DNA of 17,898 nucleotides from NCBI GenBank assembly GCA_002432715.1, contig DJGJ01000073.1, positions 95,886-113,783 on the forward strand. Direction: 5' to 3'. The notes below the pieces were generated by a model, which made no database searches, was not told the origin of the DNA, and was given only the letters and a program-made list of their open reading frames with translations. Below, piece after piece: positions 1 through 7,118 of the stretch. Position numbers and translations under genes: made by a program. The DNA comes from Sphaerochaeta sp. UBA5849 (lineage in GTDB: Bacteria > Spirochaetota > Spirochaetia > Sphaerochaetales > Sphaerochaetaceae). Each line of letters starts with the position of its first letter. The first letter of the stretch is position 1.

Positions 1-34
1 AACTCGAGGAATTGACGGTACGAAGGATGACGAT

Positions 35-460
35 ATGAAAAAAATTGCAGTGGTATATTATAGCGGCACCGGCAATACGGAAGCGTTGGCCGATGCTGTG
101 GTCGAGGGTGTACGGGAAGCTGGAGCCTCAGCTGCCGTCATCAGCGCCGGTATGTTCTCTGCCGATATGTTGGACAGCTTCGATGCTTTTGCCTTCGGCT
201 GTCCTGCCATGGGCAGCGAAGGACTCGAGGACGAGGTCTTTGAGCCGATGTTCGACTCATTGCTGGAGCATCTTGGGGGAAGGAAGGTCGGGCTGTTCGG
301 CTCCTACGGCTGGGGGGACGGCGAATGGATGAGCCAATGGAAGGAGACAACCATGCAAAGCGGTGCAGTGCTCGCTTCTGAACCGGTCATTGCGCTGGAT
401 ACCCCCGATCAGGAGGCACGGGGGAAGGCCAAGGCCCTCGGTTCAGCGCTTGCACGCTAG
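35..460 (+). CDS. Flavodoxin (short-chain, FMN-binding)
   Basis: A 141-residue flavodoxin, a small cytoplasmic electron carrier that binds FMN and replaces ferredoxin in low-potential redox reactions. The phosphate-binding loop SGTGNTE is at residues 10-16, straight after the first beta strand (KKIAVVYYS). FGCPAMG at 54-60 and GSYGWGDGEW at 89-98 match the two loops that flank the isoalloxazine ring. The length fits short-chain flavodoxins such as those of clostridia. The start is supported by AAGGA seven bases before the ATG. It is the only plus-strand gene in the first 5.5 kb and converges on the agmatinase gene, overlapping it by 18 bp tail to tail. Its own promoter is probably left of the window. 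The family call is firm; the redox partner cannot be inferred from here. Confidence 0.95.
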   Translation: MKKIAVVYYSGTGNTEALADAVVEGVREAGASAAVISAGMFSADMLDSFDAFAFGCPAMGSEGLEDEVFEPMFDSLLEHLGGRKVGLFGSYGWGDGEWMSQWKETTMQSGAVLASEPVIALDTPDQEARGKAKALGSALAR

Positions 461-1294
461 GCCCATCAAAAAATAGACAAGCTTGGCGGCTGTATAACTT
501 GGATGGTGGAGCTGATTGGGTGCAAGCTCCACTACATCCATGCCGATGATCGTCCTCCCTTCGGTCAAGCTTTCCAGCAGCGTTATTGCATCCCACCAGA
601 ACAAGCCGCCTGGATCGGGAGTCCCGGTGCTGCTCATCAGCGATGCATCAAAAGCATCGACATCGAAGGTGATATACAGTTTCTTGGGAAACAAAGAGGG
701 CAGCTTCAAGCTCGAAAGATCCTTGCACCGATGAAGCGTGGATGCATCGTAGTATCCCACCCGGTACTGCTCCCTTGCCGCAAGATCTTCCTCACTGTAG
801 TTTCTGATACCCACCTGAAACAGGGGGATGCCTGCTTCAACCACCCTGCGCATGACACAGGCATGGCTGAACTTGCTCCCTTCATAGGTGTCACGCAGAT
901 CCATGTGGGCGTCAAATTGAAGAACCCCGACTTCTCCGCAGTCAAGAAGCAGGTCAATGGCTGCATTGGTCACCGAATGCTCGCCTCCCAGCAGAACAGG
1001 GGTGGCGTTGCAGCGCATGGCGTACTGCATTGCGTTGCCGGCAAGCTTGATTGCGTGTACAAGACCCCCGTTTACGGGAATCGGGTCTGTGGTATGGATG
1101 CCCAGACTTCCAGGATTCCCGTACCCCTCCACCAGTCTTTCAAGTTGGCCGGAGGCCTCGATGATGGCCTTCGGCCCTTCTTTTGTCCCTCCCATGTAGG
1201 AGACAGTCTCCTCCAAGGGGAACGGTATGACATGAAATGCAGAGTGTTGGGGTTCTGCGTTGGGAAACTCTGAATCCAAGAACCAATGCTGCAT
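443..1294 (-). CDS. speB: Agmatinase (ureohydrolase family)
   Basis: A 283-residue ureohydrolase that would hydrolyse agmatine to putrescine and urea in the cytoplasm with a two-manganese centre. All metal-binding motifs are present: GGEHS at 103-107 (His106), FDAHMD at 127-132 (Asp128, His130, Asp132) and DVDAFD at 211-216 (Asp211, Asp213). TGTPDPGG at 223-230 is the usual substrate loop. Arginase and formiminoglutamase share these metal motifs, but the gene is last in an operon that starts with arginine decarboxylase, so agmatinase fits best. Its AGGAGG ribosome binding site overlaps the stop codon of nspC, with only 9 bp between the two genes, so translation is probably coupled. The 3' end runs 18 bp into the convergent flavodoxin gene. 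Confidence 0.93.
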   Translation of the reverse strand: MQHWFLDSEFPNAEPQHSAFHVIPFPLEETVSYMGGTKEGPKAIIEASGQLERLVEGYGNPGSLGIHTTDPIPVNGGLVHAIKLAGNAMQYAMRCNATPVLLGGEHSVTNAAIDLLLDCGEVGVLQFDAHMDLRDTYEGSKFSHACVMRRVVEAGIPLFQVGIRNYSEEDLAAREQYRVGYYDASTLHRCKDLSSLKLPSLFPKKLYITFDVDAFDASLMSSTGTPDPGGLFWWDAITLLESLTEGRTIIGMDVVELAPNQLHHPSYTAAKLVYFLMGLACKR

Positions 1295-1303
1295 CGGGAC
1301 CTC

Positions 1304-2419
1304 CTAGGAAAGCCGTCTTTGGTAGTCATCAAAGCCAAAGGATTTCACAACCTGGTACAGGCCGTCACGAACGATGGCTATGTCGGGAAGTGCAATCCCG
1401 TTGAACATGGTTGTCTTGACCATGGTGTAATGCATCATATCACAGAGCAGAAGCATGTCCCCTACTTTGGGAGGCTTCTCGAAGTGATAGGAACCGACCC
1501 AATCCCCTGCAAGGCAGCTGCATCCGCCGAGCCTGTAGCCACCCTTTTGCGTCAGCTGAGCCCCAACAACCATTGGTGCATACGGCATCTCAAGGCAGTC
1601 GGGCATATGCGATGCAAATGAAGAGTCGAGCATCAAGGTGGTGATTCCCCGATTATGCACGATGTCAAGGATCCGGGTGGCCAAATAGCCGGTCTCCCAC
1701 ACAAAGGCGGCTCCGGGTTCCACGTAGAGCTGGATGTGGGGATGGCGTAGATTGAACGAGGAGAGCACCGCCTTGAACAGTTCCAGATCATAGCCTTTTC
1801 GGGTGACCAGATGTCCTCCTCCAAGATTGAGCCAGGATATGGAGGAGAGCAAATGCCCGTAATGGTGCTCGATCGAGTGCAAGGTACGTTCAAGTTCGCG
1901 TGCTCCGCTCTCACACAGGTTGTGCACATGCAACCCTGTTATTCCTTGAGGCAGAACTGCAAGGTCCTCGGGCAGGACCCCGAGGCGCGAGCCTTCGGCG
2001 CAAGGGTCGTACAGCGCTGTCTCCACTGTCGAGTACAAAGGGTTGATCCTCAGGCCTTTTTCGGCATTCGGACAATCGTTCTTGTGTTTCTCATACTGCG
2101 TCAGGGAGTTGAACGTAATATGCTTGGACAAAGCCGCAATCGTTGCAAACTCCCGGTCCTGATAGACCGGAGCGTAGGCATGGACTTCAGTAAAGTACGG
2201 TGAGGCAAGCAGTGCCTCATTCAGTGATGATGCAGTCGCCCCGCATGCAGTCTCTGCAAGTTCGGCAAAAACAGCATGCATGGCAAAGCCCTTGAGAGCG
2301 AACAAAAATTTCACCGGAACCTGCCGGTGCAGGTCCTTGATCAGCTGAAGGTTCCTGGTAAAACGCTCATAGTCCAGTACGAATGCCGGAGTATGCAGGA
2401 TTTGGTTGGTGTCGAACAT
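1304..2419 (-). CDS. nspC: Carboxynorspermidine/carboxyspermidine decarboxylase
   Basis: A 371-residue PLP enzyme of the alanine racemase-like (fold III) group that would decarboxylate carboxyspermidine (or carboxynorspermidine) to the polyamine. FALKGF at 40-45 carries the PLP lysine (Lys43). Further motifs are LNLGGGH in the middle, EPGAAF (phosphate site) and the cysteine-containing GGCSCLAGD, all characteristic of CANSDC rather than diaminopimelate decarboxylase. The open frame continues far upstream, but that part lies inside the preceding dehydrogenase gene and has no family similarity. MFDTNQILHTPAF is the typical N-terminus, and its ATG follows the preceding stop by 5 bp, with a short AGGGG-type ribosome site spanning that stop. 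The product is the immediate spermidine-forming step of the operon. Confidence 0.93.
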   Translation of the reverse strand: MFDTNQILHTPAFVLDYERFTRNLQLIKDLHRQVPVKFLFALKGFAMHAVFAELAETACGATASSLNEALLASPYFTEVHAYAPVYQDREFATIAALSKHITFNSLTQYEKHKNDCPNAEKGLRINPLYSTVETALYDPCAEGSRLGVLPEDLAVLPQGITGLHVHNLCESGARELERTLHSIEHHYGHLLSSISWLNLGGGHLVTRKGYDLELFKAVLSSFNLRHPHIQLYVEPGAAFVWETGYLATRILDIVHNRGITTLMLDSSFASHMPDCLEMPYAPMVVGAQLTQKGGYRLGGCSCLAGDWVGSYHFEKPPKVGDMLLLCDMMHYTMVKTTMFNGIALPDIAIVRDGLYQVVKSFGFDDYQRRLS

Positions 2420-2424
2420 CGCCC

Positions 2425-3630
2425 CTACTTTCCAAAGGCAAGCTTGCCATCGACGACGACTTCCCAGGGAAGTCCAAGCGGTCCCAGCTCGGAGAGGAAC
2501 GGATCGGGATCGAACTGCTCCATGTTCCACACACCCGGCTTCTTCCAGATGCCCCTTGCAATCAGGCTGGTTCCCAGGGCGGCTGGAACACCGGTGGTAT
2601 AGGAGACCGCCTGGGCTTTGGCATCCTGATAAGCCATCTGGTGACTGCAGTTGTTGAATATGTACAGTGTTCGTTCCTTCCCATCCTTCAGGCCTCGTAT
2701 CTGGCAGCCGATCGACGTCTGGCCTTGATAGTTCGGCCCTAAGGAAGAGGGTTCGGGGAGCAAAGCCTTCAGGAACTGCAGAGGCTGTATTTCCATGCCT
2801 TGGTAGTTGACCGGCTTGATGCTGGTCATTCCAACCTCTTCGAGGACCCTGAGGAAAGTGAGGTATTGCTGGCTGAATGTCATCCAGAACCGGGCTCGTT
2901 TGAGTGTCGGAAAGTGCCTTACCAGCGACTCGAGCTCTTCGTGGAAGAGCAGATAGCTCTCCTTGGAACCAATCCGGGGATAATCGACGTTCTGATGAAT
3001 CTCCAAAGGTTCCATCCTCTTCCACTCTCCCATCTCATAGTAACGGCCCGGCTGGGTGATTTCACGGATATTGATCTCCGGATTGAAGTTTGTGGCAAAA
3101 CTCTTTCCATGATCGCCTGCATTGCAATCGACAATGTCCAGATAGTGCATCTCATCGAAGTAGTGCTTGTTTGCATAGGCGGTGAACACATTGGTCACCC
3201 CAGGATCGAAGCCGCTGCCCAGCAAAGCTGTCAAGCCTGCCTTCTCATACCTTTCATGAAACGCCCACTGCCAAGAGTACTCAAAATGAGCCTCATCCCT
3301 GGGTTCATAGTTTGCGGTGTCCACATAATGCACCCCGCAGCGAAGGCATGCCTCCATGATGGTCAAATCCTGATAAGGCAGTGCTACATTAAGTACCAAG
3401 TCCGCCCTGAACTCCCCTATCATGCGAACCAGTGCATCGACATCGTCCGCGTCGACAGAGGCGGTACGAACGGGTACCGGCCCGGCTTCCCCGGCTATGG
3501 CGTCACACTTTTCCTTGGTTCTGCTTGCAAGCAGAATTTCTTCGTAGATTTCTTCCATCCGGGCTGACTTGCGAACGGCCACATTGCCTACACCACCGGC
3601 CCCGATGATCATCAAGCGCTTCTTCTGCAT
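2425..3630 (-). CDS. Carboxynorspermidine/carboxyspermidine synthase (saccharopine dehydrogenase family)
   Basis: A 401-residue NADPH-dependent dehydrogenase of the saccharopine dehydrogenase family. It would join aspartate semialdehyde to putrescine (or diaminopropane) by reductive condensation, giving carboxyspermidine (or carboxynorspermidine). The Rossmann motif GAGGVG is at 10-15, and GSGFDPGVTNVF is the conserved loop of the family. The next gene is its known pathway partner nspC, and putrescine would come from SpeA and SpeB, so carboxyspermidine is the likely product. The start is a choice: GTG at 3633 directly precedes ATG at 3630. The ATG is preferred because AGAGGAG lies six bases upstream of it but only three from the GTG. 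The gene begins just after the speA stop codon, so coupling is likely. Confidence 0.92.
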   Translation of the reverse strand: MQKKRLMIIGAGGVGNVAVRKSARMEEIYEEILLASRTKEKCDAIAGEAGPVPVRTASVDADDVDALVRMIGEFRADLVLNVALPYQDLTIMEACLRCGVHYVDTANYEPRDEAHFEYSWQWAFHERYEKAGLTALLGSGFDPGVTNVFTAYANKHYFDEMHYLDIVDCNAGDHGKSFATNFNPEINIREITQPGRYYEMGEWKRMEPLEIHQNVDYPRIGSKESYLLFHEELESLVRHFPTLKRARFWMTFSQQYLTFLRVLEEVGMTSIKPVNYQGMEIQPLQFLKALLPEPSSLGPNYQGQTSIGCQIRGLKDGKERTLYIFNNCSHQMAYQDAKAQAVSYTTGVPAALGTSLIARGIWKKPGVWNMEQFDPDPFLSELGPLGLPWEVVVDGKLAFGK

Positions 3631-3633
3631 CAC

Positions 3634-5544
3634 TTACTCCTCTTGGTCTGTTTCGTAATAGGTGTAACCCCTCAAGCCTGCTGTATAGGCCGAGATGATT
3701 TTTCTTCGTTCCTGAACGGTGATCCGCCCTTCCTGGACGGCCTTCTCAGCCTTGGTTCGGATCATGGCCTCCAGACGTTTGGGTTCATACTCGACATAGC
3801 TCAGCACATCAGCAACCGTATCCCCTTCCAGTTCGTTGTGAAGGCTGAACGATCCATCCTCATAGGTGATGGAGACTACGTTGGTATCACCAAACAGGTT
3901 GTGCAGATCCCCAAGCGTCTCCTGATAGGCTCCCACCAAAAAGACTCCGAGGATATAGTCCTCATCCTCACGGGGAGTATGGAGGGCCAAGGTGTCACTC
4001 ACCCCCTTTGAAGTGACGAACCTGTCAATCTTTCCTTCACTGTCGCAGGTGATGTCGGACAGTACTGCTTTTCGGTCAGGTTTCGTATGCAGGTAATGAA
4101 TCGGCATGATGGGAAACAGCTGGTCGATCGCCCACACATCGGGAAGCGACTGGAACAAGCTGAAATTCCCATAGTAGATATCCGAGAGCTGATGCTCCAG
4201 CTTCTGGATCTCAGCAGCATGGATATCACCATACTTTTGCTGAATCTCAGCAACAATGGACCAGTACACATGCTCGGCTGCCGCCCGCTCGCGCATATTG
4301 ACCTTGCCGTACAAAAACTTGTTGCGAATCTCCTCACGATAGTAGTTCAAGTCGTTCAGACACTCCTGGGCATTTTTTTCGGTGAGCATGGTTCTTACAT
4401 AGAGCAGGTTCTCCAAAGCAGGCATCAAATCCTCGTCGTAGACAACCTCTTCTCCGGTTTTTCCATCCCAGAACACATTGGTATCGAGGACATTCATCAG
4501 CAAGACCGAATAATAGGAGACCAGCGCCCTGCCCGACTCGCTGATGATGGTGGGATGGCTGATTTTCTCTTCCTTGCAAATGGTCATGATCTCTTCAACT
4601 ACGTCGTCGCAATACTCCTTGGTGGAGTAGTTTCTGCTGTTGGAGCTGTCGGAGTGGCTTCCGTCATAGTCAATGGCCAACCCGCCTCCGATATCCAAGA
4701 GACCCATAGGGGCGCCTTCCTGAACCAAGCCGGCATAGAATCGTGCCGCCTCGGTCGCTCCAACACGAATGTCGTGAATGTTGGGAATCTGACTGCCCAA
4801 ATGGTAATGCAACAACTTGAGGCAGTCGAGCATCTTCTCCTTGCGAAGCCGCTCGACCACTTGGATGACCTGGGTTGTATTGAGCCCGAAGACGCTGCGG
4901 TCTCCTCCGCTGTCAGTCCAATGCCCGCTTGCCATCGTGGAGGGTTTCATCCTCAGTCCGATGTTCGGCTTGATGCCCAAGGCGCGCGAGCGCTGTAAAA
5001 TGATTCCTACCTCACCCGGCATTTCCACGACCAGGACAGTCTTGATGCCCAAAAGCAGGCCTTTGAGGGCCAGGTCGATGTACTCCTCATCCTTGTATCC
5101 GTTGCAAATGATATAGGCTTCGGGATCATCGATATGTGCCAGGGCGATGATGAGCTCAGCCTTGCTGCCGGTTTCCAGGCCGTGATGGTACTGTTGCCCA
5201 TATTTGCAGATCTCCTCAACAACCTGTTGTTGTTGGTTGACCTTTATCGGATAGACTCCCCGGTAGGTACCTTGGTAGCCGGCATCCTTGATTGCTGTCA
5301 AGAAACTCTCATTGATGTGCTGAATTCGATCATCCAGGATATTGGAGAAGCGCAGGAGAATCGGAAGCTTGAGTCCTCGTTCCTGCAAGCCTTTGGCGAT
5401 GGAAAGCAGGCTGATGGAGGATTGCGGCGACCTGTCCTTCAGACTGACTTCCACTTCACCTGCATCCGATATATGAAAATAGCCGTTCCCCCAATCATTG
5501 ATGCGGTACAGCTTCTCTGCGTCTTCAATAGTCCAGTTGTGCAT
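3634..5544 (-). CDS. speA: Biosynthetic arginine decarboxylase
   Basis: A 636-residue SpeA-type PLP decarboxylase converting arginine to agmatine and CO2. The PLP lysine is Lys101 in YPIKVNQ. LHYHLGSQI, DIGGGLAIDYDG and SESGRALVSYYS follow in the order expected for the TIM-barrel and C-terminal beta domains. The length matches the biosynthetic family (about 630-660 residues) and not the unrelated inducible AdiA type. The ATG is preceded by GAGGGAG at a good distance. It is the first gene of a four-gene polyamine operon; the next gene follows at once. The leader can fold so that the ribosome site and start codon region are paired (see the leader hairpin), so translational control is possible. 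Confidence 0.96.
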   Translation of the reverse strand: MHNWTIEDAEKLYRINDWGNGYFHISDAGEVEVSLKDRSPQSSISLLSIAKGLQERGLKLPILLRFSNILDDRIQHINESFLTAIKDAGYQGTYRGVYPIKVNQQQQVVEEICKYGQQYHHGLETGSKAELIIALAHIDDPEAYIICNGYKDEEYIDLALKGLLLGIKTVLVVEMPGEVGIILQRSRALGIKPNIGLRMKPSTMASGHWTDSGGDRSVFGLNTTQVIQVVERLRKEKMLDCLKLLHYHLGSQIPNIHDIRVGATEAARFYAGLVQEGAPMGLLDIGGGLAIDYDGSHSDSSNSRNYSTKEYCDDVVEEIMTICKEEKISHPTIISESGRALVSYYSVLLMNVLDTNVFWDGKTGEEVVYDEDLMPALENLLYVRTMLTEKNAQECLNDLNYYREEIRNKFLYGKVNMRERAAAEHVYWSIVAEIQQKYGDIHAAEIQKLEHQLSDIYYGNFSLFQSLPDVWAIDQLFPIMPIHYLHTKPDRKAVLSDITCDSEGKIDRFVTSKGVSDTLALHTPREDEDYILGVFLVGAYQETLGDLHNLFGDTNVVSITYEDGSFSLHNELEGDTVADVLSYVEYEPKRLEAMIRTKAEKAVQEGRITVQERRKIISAYTAGLRGYTYYETDQEE

Positions 5545-5611
5545 AGGCTCTCCCTCTTGATGGTATTCTTACACAGTTTAGCAGAAAAAGGGAGGGATGG
5601 ACACAGAGCCT
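5545..5611 (-). promoter_or_regulatory. speA leader hairpin that would cover the ribosome binding site
   Basis: In the speA mRNA, AGGCTC (from 5611 down to 5606) and TCCCTC (5597-5592) can pair in order with GAGCCT (5550-5545) and GAGGGA (5556-5551). The second pair of arms is contiguous and forms the Shine-Dalgarno region directly before the ATG. The stem has twelve base pairs in two blocks, with an eight-base bulge on the 5' side and a loop of about 35 bases. Seen in sequence; the regulatory role is inferred. Confidence 0.4.
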
Positions 5612-5668
5612 ACCACTTCACTGGGAGTGATGAGCCAAGCAGGGTCGAAGACGAAGAGAATTTGCATT

Positions 5669-5697
5669 TTTGTATTCATATATCTTTTAGATATAAT
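5669..5697 (+). promoter_or_regulatory. Possible upstream promoter for the SPFH operon
   Basis: TTTGTA (5669-5674) is followed after 17 bases by a perfect TATAAT (5692-5697) on the plus strand. If it is used, its transcript would run through the tandem repeat and the palindrome before the SPFH gene. The region is AT-rich, so chance matches are likely. Confidence 0.25.
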
Positions 5698-5700
5698 ACA

Positions 5701-5730
5701 TTTATAGAAGATAGTACCTACTTATCGCAA
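5701..5730 (-). promoter_or_regulatory. Candidate speA promoter
   Basis: On the minus strand TTGCGA (5730-5725) is followed after 18 bases by TATAAA (5706-5701), a fair sigma-70-type match. It would give a leader of about 150 bases before speA. The -35 element overlaps the first unit of the 22-bp tandem repeat. This is weak evidence taken alone; position and orientation support it. Confidence 0.3.
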
Positions 5731-5773
5731 ACGGTTTCGTTTGCTGCACCAAATGGTTTCGTTTGCTGCACCA
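5728..5773. repeat. 22-bp tandem direct repeat in the speA/SPFH intergenic region
   Basis: Two copies of a 24-base sequence with one difference (C or T at the fifth base) start at 5728 and 5750, giving a period of 22 bp, two helical turns. Each contains GGTTTCGTTTGCTGCACCA. The first copy also contains the small inverted pair GCAAAC...GTTTGC. The copies sit between the divergent promoters, overlapping the candidate speA -35 and ending just before the TTGACA of the SPFH promoter. This suggests a binding site for a regulator acting in either direction. Confidence 0.6.
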
Positions 5774-5774
5774 C

Positions 5775-5806
5775 TTGACAAAAATACAAATCGGGTGAAT
5801 TATCTT
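5775..5806 (+). promoter_or_regulatory. Promoter of the SPFH-Arc operon
   Basis: A perfect TTGACA (5775-5780) is followed after 17 bases by AATTAT (5798-5803); TATCTT at 5801-5806 is an alternative with a 20-base spacer. Transcription would begin near 5810, inside the 17-bp palindrome and about 44 bases before the chosen start codon. Confidence 0.5.
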
Positions 5807-5809
5807 ATT

Positions 5810-5826
5810 GATATCATTATGATATC
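5810..5826. promoter_or_regulatory. Perfect 17-bp palindrome, candidate operator
   Basis: GATATCATTATGATATC has 8-bp arms around one central base. It covers the predicted transcription start of the SPFH operon, a position where a bound protein would block initiation. The small Arc-type DNA-binding protein encoded by the second gene of the operon is the obvious candidate binder. That link is inferred from position. Confidence 0.5.
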
Positions 5827-5853
5827 TTTATGAATCACATCGGAGGAGTTCGT

Positions 5854-6852
5854 ATGAATGAACTTGTGTATTCCCAAGAGAAAGTATTGACCAAGGTGGC
5901 CAACGGCCTGGCTTTCCTGTTGATCAACACTGCCCTGATCATCGCCTGTCTTTTTCTCTTCATCTTCGGCTTGGTCGCCGACATGTCTTCTCTTGTGCGC
6001 GTCCTTGTGCTCTTGGCAAGCTCATTGTATGGCTTCATCGTCGGCCCGGTTTTGTATGCGGGACTGAAAATCATAAAGCCGAACGAAGCCTTGGTGCTTA
6101 CGTTGTTCGGAAAATACTACGGCACCCTGAAACAAGAAGGATTTTTCTGGGTCAATCCGTTTGTCAGTGCTGTGAATCCAATCACCAATACACCTGCATC
6201 AACTGCGAAACCTGAAACCAAGATTGAATCAGCAAAGACGCCAACGACCCATACCGTCCAATTCCCCAAGAAGAAAATCTCGCTGAAGGCGATGACGCTG
6301 AACAATGACAAACAGAAAGTAAACGATTCACTAGGCAACCCCATCATCATCGGCGTCGTGGTGATTTGGAAGGTTGTCGATACTGCAAAAGCTGTGTTCA
6401 GTGTCGACAACTATGTGGAGTACCTCTCCATCCAGTGTGATTCCGCCCTGCGCAATGTCGTGCGCCTGTTTCCCTATGATTCAGAAGATGATGAAAAGTC
6501 GCTTCGCGGCAGCAGCAGGGAAGTGGCTCAGGATTTGCAGAGGGAACTTCAGTCAAAGGTTGAGGGTGCAGGATTGCAGATCATCGAGGCAAGAATCACC
6601 CATCTCTCCTATGCACCTGAAATTGCTGCAGCCATGTTACAACGCCAACAGGCATCCGCCATCATAGCTGCACGGCAGAAAATAGTTGAAGGTGCTGTAG
6701 GCATGGTCGAGATGGCCCTTGATCAGTTGAACAAGAATGGCGTGGTGACTTTGGACGAGGAGAGGAAGGCTTCCATGGTGAGCAATCTCATGGTGGTTCT
6801 CTGTGGCAACCGTGATGTCCAACCGATTGTGAACAGCGGCTCTCTCTACTAA
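5854..6852 (+). CDS. SPFH/stomatin-prohibitin family membrane protein
   Basis: A 332-residue protein with two hydrophobic segments at about 18-41 and 46-72, followed by an SPFH domain from about 74 to 270. Conserved stretches are KISLKAMTLNNDKQKVND, ARITHLSYAPEIAAAMLQRQ, and the end of the domain, ASAIIAARQKIVEGAVGMVE. Members form large membrane-bound oligomers linked to membrane organisation and protease control; the exact role of this bacterial subgroup is not known to me. Residues 108-138 form a proline/threonine-rich insert before the second half of the domain. An upstream in-frame ATG at 5830 was rejected because GGAGGAG lies five bases before the ATG at 5854, and the palindrome would overlap or crowd the earlier start. 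The gene is followed after 14 bp by the Arc-type gene. Confidence 0.88.
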   Translation: MNELVYSQEKVLTKVANGLAFLLINTALIIACLFLFIFGLVADMSSLVRVLVLLASSLYGFIVGPVLYAGLKIIKPNEALVLTLFGKYYGTLKQEGFFWVNPFVSAVNPITNTPASTAKPETKIESAKTPTTHTVQFPKKKISLKAMTLNNDKQKVNDSLGNPIIIGVVVIWKVVDTAKAVFSVDNYVEYLSIQCDSALRNVVRLFPYDSEDDEKSLRGSSREVAQDLQRELQSKVEGAGLQIIEARITHLSYAPEIAAAMLQRQQASAIIAARQKIVEGAVGMVEMALDQLNKNGVVTLDEERKASMVSNLMVVLCGNRDVQPIVNSGSLY

Positions 6853-6866
6853 GCGAACGAGAACGT

Positions 6867-7052
6867 ATGGATGCAAAGGATAAAGCCAAGAAACAAGTAT
6901 TGCTGCGTCTATCGTCATCGCTTTGGGAAGAGCTGGCCCGATGGGCCGATGACGATTTTCGCTCGATCAACGGCCAGATTGAATACCTGCTGACCGATGC
7001 CGTCCGCAAGCGAAGGAACAAGGCATTTAAAGAGGAAGATGCAGAATTGTAG
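6867..7052 (+). CDS. Arc-family ribbon-helix-helix DNA-binding protein
   Basis: A 61-residue protein with the full Arc/MetJ-type fold. The DNA-contacting beta strand is KQVLLRLS (9-16), helix A is LWEELARWADDD (19-30), and the turn and helix B are RSINGQIEYLLTDAVRKR (32-49), which matches the Arc signature closely. The tail is short and charged. Such proteins bind DNA as dimers on short palindromes. It lies 14 bp after the SPFH gene on the same strand, so the two are probably co-transcribed. The ribosome site is poor (only a GAGAACG-like stretch), so translation may depend on the upstream gene. It probably represses its own operon through the palindrome at 5810-5826; it could also serve another regulon. 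Confidence 0.85.
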   Translation: MDAKDKAKKQVLLRLSSSLWEELARWADDDFRSINGQIEYLLTDAVRKRRNKAFKEEDAEL

Positions 7053-7082
7053 CCACATATCCAGCACCAAAAGCATACAAAT

Positions 7083-7104
7083 GGGGTGACACGCATGCCA
7101 CCCC
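7083..7104. terminator. Hairpin between convergent Arc-type and nucleotidase genes
   Basis: GGGGTGAC and GCCACCCC can pair (one A-C mismatch) around a six-base loop. The plus-strand side is followed by a moderately T-rich stretch (GAATAAATCTGTTCTT). It lies between two convergent genes, so it could serve both, although neither side has a clean T run. Confidence 0.45.
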
Positions 7105-7118
7105 GAATAAATCTGTTC

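Noticed and set aside
503..1273. Open frame of 256 codons on the plus strand
   Set aside because: Shadow of the agmatinase gene on the opposite strand; no domain seen.
2420..3025. N-terminal extension of nspC by about 200 codons in an open frame
   Set aside because: The extension lies wholly inside the dehydrogenase gene in another frame, shows no family similarity, and the known N-terminus MFDTNQILHTPAF has its own start directly after the upstream stop.
5728..5773. CRISPR-like repeat
   Set aside because: Only two copies, directly adjacent with no spacers and no cas genes.
5830..5853. Earlier ATG for the SPFH gene
   Set aside because: It lacks a ribosome site and lies 4 bp from the palindrome, whereas the ATG at 5854 has GGAGGAG at five bases.
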